Positions 3,928-6,683 of a DNA stretch of 6,683 bases are shown in pieces. The stretch is from NCBI GenBank assembly GCA_964445985.1, contig CAYUMU010000156.1:1-6683 (forward strand), read 5' to 3'. Under the pieces are notes generated by a model, which had not been told where the DNA came from, did not search any database, and worked only from the letters and a program-made list of their open reading frames with translations. Both the position numbers and the translations under genes were made by a program. The stretch is from CAYUMU01 sp964445985 (GTDB lineage: Bacteria > Planctomycetota > Planctomycetia > Pirellulales > S012-138). Position 1 is the first letter of the stretch. Each line of letters begins with the position of its first letter.

Positions 3928-6579
3928 ATGCAAATCCTGAAAGTTCTGGCCCTTCGTGGTCCGAGCGTGTGGTCCCAGTTCCCGGTGCTTGAAGCCTGGG
4001 TGGACCTCGGCGAGTATAACGATTCTTCGTCGGACGAAATTCCCGGTCTGAACGAACGGCTCATGGCGTGGCTCCCCACCATGATTGAGCATCGTTGCAG
4101 CGAGGGCGTGCGCGGCGGATTCTTTGAACGGCTGCGACGCGGCACCTACCCGGCCCATATTCTGGAGCATATTACGCTCGAACTGCAATCGCTGGCGGGC
4201 AGCGATGTTGGTTATGGCCGGGCGCGGGTCAGTTCACAAGAACCGATTTACCGCGTGGTGGTGGAATACGAGCATGAAGATTTGGCGCGCGAGTGCCTGA
4301 CCACGGCTCGCGAGTTATACTTGGCCGCGTACCACAACCGGCCGTTCGCTATCGAAGCCGAAGTTCAGCGGCTCCGCGATCTGGCCGAGCGGGTGCTGCT
4401 GGGCCCCAGCACGCGCTCCATTGTGGAAGCCGCCGCGGCACGGGGAATTCCGATCCGCCGGCTGAATAATGCCAGCCTGGTGCAGTTTGGGTATGGCAGG
4501 CAGATTCGCCGGATTTTGGCCGCGGAAACCGACGGCACCAGCGCCATTGGCGAATCCATTGCCCAGGATAAGGAGCTCACCCGCCAACTGCTGCAAGAAG
4601 TGGGCGTGCCCGTCCCGGCCGGTCGGCCCGTCGACTCGCCCGACGACGCTTGGGCCGCCGCCGAAGCGCTCGGCGTGCCAGTCGTGGTGAAACCACAAGA
4701 CGGCAACCAGGGCCGCGGGGTCGCCACGCGGTTGACCACCCGCGAGCAGGTTGTGGCCGCTTATCAGGCCGCTCTCGAAGAAAGCTCGCGGGTGTTGGTG
4801 GAGCGTTTCATTCCCGGCTACGATCACCGGTTGCTCGTCGTGGGCAATAAGCTCGTGGCCGCCGCCCGTCGCGAACCCCCCAAGGTTGTGGGCGATGGTA
4901 TCCATTCCATCCGCCAATTGGTGGCCGAAATCAACACCGACCCGCGCCGCGGCGACCATCACGCCACGGCGCTCAGCAAAATTCCGCTCGATGAAATTGC
5001 CCAAGGGGTGCTTGCCGAGCAGGGCTACCAGGCAGATTCCATTCCTGACTCTGGCCACGTGGTGCTAATGCGCCGCAATGCCAACTTGAGCACCGGCGGA
5101 ACCGCCACCGATGTCACCGACCAGGTGCATCCACACGTGGCGGCCCGGGCGATTGAAGCGGCCCGGGTGATCGGACTCGATATTGCCGGGATCGACGTGG
5201 TCGCCAGCGATATTCGGATTCCGCTCGAAGAACAACGGGCCGCTATTTTGGAAGTCAACGCCGCGCCGGGCTTGCGCATGCACCTGTTCCCCTCCGACGG
5301 CAAGCCGCGGGCCGTGGGCCAGGCGATCATCGAGATGATGTTCCCCGCCAGCGAGCAGGGCCGCATCCCCGTGGTGGCGGTTACCGGCGTGAACGGCAAA
5401 ACCACCACCACGCGGTTCATCGCGCACATTTTGAAAGGAACCGGCCGCCACGTGGGCATGACATGCAGCGACGGCATTTACGTGGGCGAACGCCGCCTGG
5501 ATGCCGACGATTGCAGCGGCCCCAAGAGCGCTCGCGGCGTGCTGGCCAACCCGCTGGTGGAAGCGGCCGTGCTGGAAACGGCCCGCGGCGGTATTGTGCG
5601 GGAAGGTCTGGGATTCGACCACTGCGATGTGGCCGTGGTGACGAACATTGGCGATGGCGATCACCTGGGCCTCAGCGATATCCACACGGTGGAAGACCTG
5701 GCCAAGGTCAAACGGGTGGTGGTCGAAGCCGTGCTGCCCAGCGGGACCGCCGTGCTCAACGCGGCCGATCCGCTCGTGGCCGGCATGGCCGCCAAGTGCC
5801 CCGGCTCCGTGCTGTACTTTGCCTTGGATGGCCTGCACCCGGTGATGGTAGAACACCGCCAAACCGGCGGGCGGACGGCCTTCGTTCGCAACAACACGCT
5901 CATCCTGGCCACGGGCGAAACCGAGCTCACGCTCTGCTCGCTCGATCAGGTTCCCCTCACCCACAACGGCCGCATTGCTTTCCAGGTGGAAAACACCCTG
6001 GCCGCGGCGGCCGCGGCTTGGGCGGTGGGCGTGCCGGTGGAAACCATCGCGCAGCGGCTCTCGCAATTTGCCTCCAACTTGCACCTGGTGCCGGGGCGGT
6101 TCAATGTGTTCCAGTTGAACGGCGCCACGGTCATTCTCGACTACGGCCACAACACGGCGGCCCTGACCGCGCTCATCTCCACCCTCGATCAGTTCACGCA
6201 CGCCTCGCGCACGGTGGTTTACTCCACGGCGGGTGACCGCCGCGATGGCGATATGATCGCCCAAGGACAATTATTGGCCGCGTCGTTCGATCGGGTGGTG
6301 CTGTACGAAGACCACTACCGCCGCGGCCGGGCCAAAGGCGAAATCATTGGCCTGTTCCGGCAAGGCATGGCCGGGGGCAAACGCTGCCGGGAAACGCACG
6401 AAGTTCAAGGCGCGATCAAGGCGGTGGAAACCGCTCTGGTTTGGGCTCAGACAGGAGAGTTGCTCCTGATTCAGGCCGACGAAATCGATGAAACGGTGAC
6501 CTTCATCTCGCAGTACATCAAGAATGTTGAACGCGATGCGCAAACGCCCGCGAGTGCCGTCGCTACTCGATTGCGATAG
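3928..6579 (+). CDS. cphA: Cyanophycin synthetase (CphA1 type)
   Basis: Polymerises cyanophycin in the cytoplasm: one ATP-dependent site adds Asp to the backbone C-terminus, a second links Arg to the Asp side chain. The 883-residue length matches full-length CphA1. The N-domain (about 1-160) starts 'MQILKVLALRGPSVWS', as family members do, and contains EH (54-55) and HILEH (77-81). The ATP-grasp domain (about 160-475) shows VVVKPQDGNQGRGV (252-265), VERFIPGYDHR (291-301), NLSTGG (386-391) and metal-binding ILEVNAAPG (440-448). The Mur-ligase-like domain (about 480-883) has the P-loop GVNGKTTTT (487-495), ETARGGI (550-556), NIGDGDHLGL (573-582), LDYGHN (737-742) and GDRRDGD (769-775). The start at 3928 is set by family similarity; TTG 3889 and ATG 3895 are in-frame alternatives without a better ribosome site. 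It is transcribed away from the ABC/DUF1854 genes. CphA2 is unlikely because both catalytic domains look complete and the protein is longer. Confidence 0.97.
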   Translation: MQILKVLALRGPSVWSQFPVLEAWVDLGEYNDSSSDEIPGLNERLMAWLPTMIEHRCSEGVRGGFFERLRRGTYPAHILEHITLELQSLAGSDVGYGRARVSSQEPIYRVVVEYEHEDLARECLTTARELYLAAYHNRPFAIEAEVQRLRDLAERVLLGPSTRSIVEAAAARGIPIRRLNNASLVQFGYGRQIRRILAAETDGTSAIGESIAQDKELTRQLLQEVGVPVPAGRPVDSPDDAWAAAEALGVPVVVKPQDGNQGRGVATRLTTREQVVAAYQAALEESSRVLVERFIPGYDHRLLVVGNKLVAAARREPPKVVGDGIHSIRQLVAEINTDPRRGDHHATALSKIPLDEIAQGVLAEQGYQADSIPDSGHVVLMRRNANLSTGGTATDVTDQVHPHVAARAIEAARVIGLDIAGIDVVASDIRIPLEEQRAAILEVNAAPGLRMHLFPSDGKPRAVGQAIIEMMFPASEQGRIPVVAVTGVNGKTTTTRFIAHILKGTGRHVGMTCSDGIYVGERRLDADDCSGPKSARGVLANPLVEAAVLETARGGIVREGLGFDHCDVAVVTNIGDGDHLGLSDIHTVEDLAKVKRVVVEAVLPSGTAVLNAADPLVAGMAAKCPGSVLYFALDGLHPVMVEHRQTGGRTAFVRNNTLILATGETELTLCSLDQVPLTHNGRIAFQVENTLAAAAAAWAVGVPVETIAQRLSQFASNLHLVPGRFNVFQLNGATVILDYGHNTAALTALISTLDQFTHASRTVVYSTAGDRRDGDMIAQGQLLAASFDRVVLYEDHYRRGRAKGEIIGLFRQGMAGGKRCRETHEVQGAIKAVETALVWAQTGELLLIQADEIDETVTFISQYIKNVERDAQTPASAVATRLR

Positions 6580-6618
6580 CAGGAATCACTAGCGACGTCT
6601 TCGGATCCCAGCGAGCCT

Positions 6619-6638
6619 GGGGGTTCACCCCTCTTTAT
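6619..6638 (+). terminator. Weak terminator-like hairpin after cphA
   Basis: GGGG (6620-6623) and CCCC (6628-6631) enclose a TTCA loop and are followed by a T-rich stretch, TCTTTAT. The stem is short and the T-run interrupted, so termination would be weak. A second, looser CCCC/GGGGTTTT pairing follows at 6639-6673. The position, 40 bases after the cphA stop, is right for a terminator, but confidence is low. Confidence 0.3.
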
Positions 6639-6683
6639 CCCCCACATCTCTGTTCGAATCATGGCGGGGTTTTGCTAGCTTGG

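Noticed and set aside
5065..6270. 401-codon open frame antisense to cphA
   Set aside because: It lies wholly opposite the conserved ATP-grasp and Mur-ligase motifs of CphA. Its His/Gly/Arg-rich composition is the usual mirror of a GC-rich coding strand.
3928..6579. Assignment as CphA2 or a plain Mur ligase
   Set aside because: CphA2 is shorter with a degenerate Mur-type part, and plain Mur ligases lack the ATP-grasp and N-terminal domains. All three domains are complete here.
6651..6660. TGTTCGAATC resembling a tRNA T-loop
   Set aside because: The flanking bases do not form a proper 5-bp T-stem, and no anticodon or D arm can be drawn upstream before the cphA stop.

Overview
The window holds a compact cyanophycin locus of three genes. 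cphA (cyanophycin synthetase, 3928-6579, + strand) is transcribed divergently from a minus-strand pair: a one-piece ABC exporter half-transporter with an unusual N-terminal extension (1302-3530), then a small DUF1854-family protein (616-1089). All three are intact. CphA makes the storage polymer multi-L-arginyl-poly-L-aspartate. DUF1854 proteins and this type of ABC transporter recur beside cphA in other bacteria and, as I recall, carry the label 'cyanophycin metabolism-associated' in public annotation, but their biochemical role is not settled. No cyanophycinase (CphB-type hydrolase) or isoaspartyl dipeptidase gene lies in the window.

Layout: 1-615 has no gene I can support but is dense in inverted repeats, including a perfect 16-bp one and a perfect 11-bp one. 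616-1089 is the DUF1854 gene. 1090-1301 is a spacer holding a REP-like palindrome of the 'tggattcccgc...gggaatgac' kind. 1302-3530 is the ABC gene, with a PH-like N-terminal domain, a linker containing a DNA palindrome, six predicted membrane helices and a complete ATPase domain. 3531-3927 is the divergent control region, with a TATAAT box for each direction and short palindromes near them. 3928-6579 is cphA. 6580-6683 is the downstream flank, with a weak hairpin.

Organism: GC-rich coding DNA, poor Shine-Dalgarno signals, long structured intergenic DNA and the fused ABC architecture fit a free-living environmental bacterium. I lean towards Planctomycetota (Pirellulales-like), with Betaproteobacteria as an alternative. 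This is an impression from style, not a marker-gene assignment.

How the genes may work together: CphA polymerises Asp and Arg in the cytoplasm using ATP. The ABC protein, probably a homodimer in the inner membrane, and the DUF1854 protein form a conserved satellite module whose job (substrate movement, granule-membrane contact or regulation) is open. The PH-like domain on the transporter and the possible metal site in the CphA N-domain are the most testable leads.
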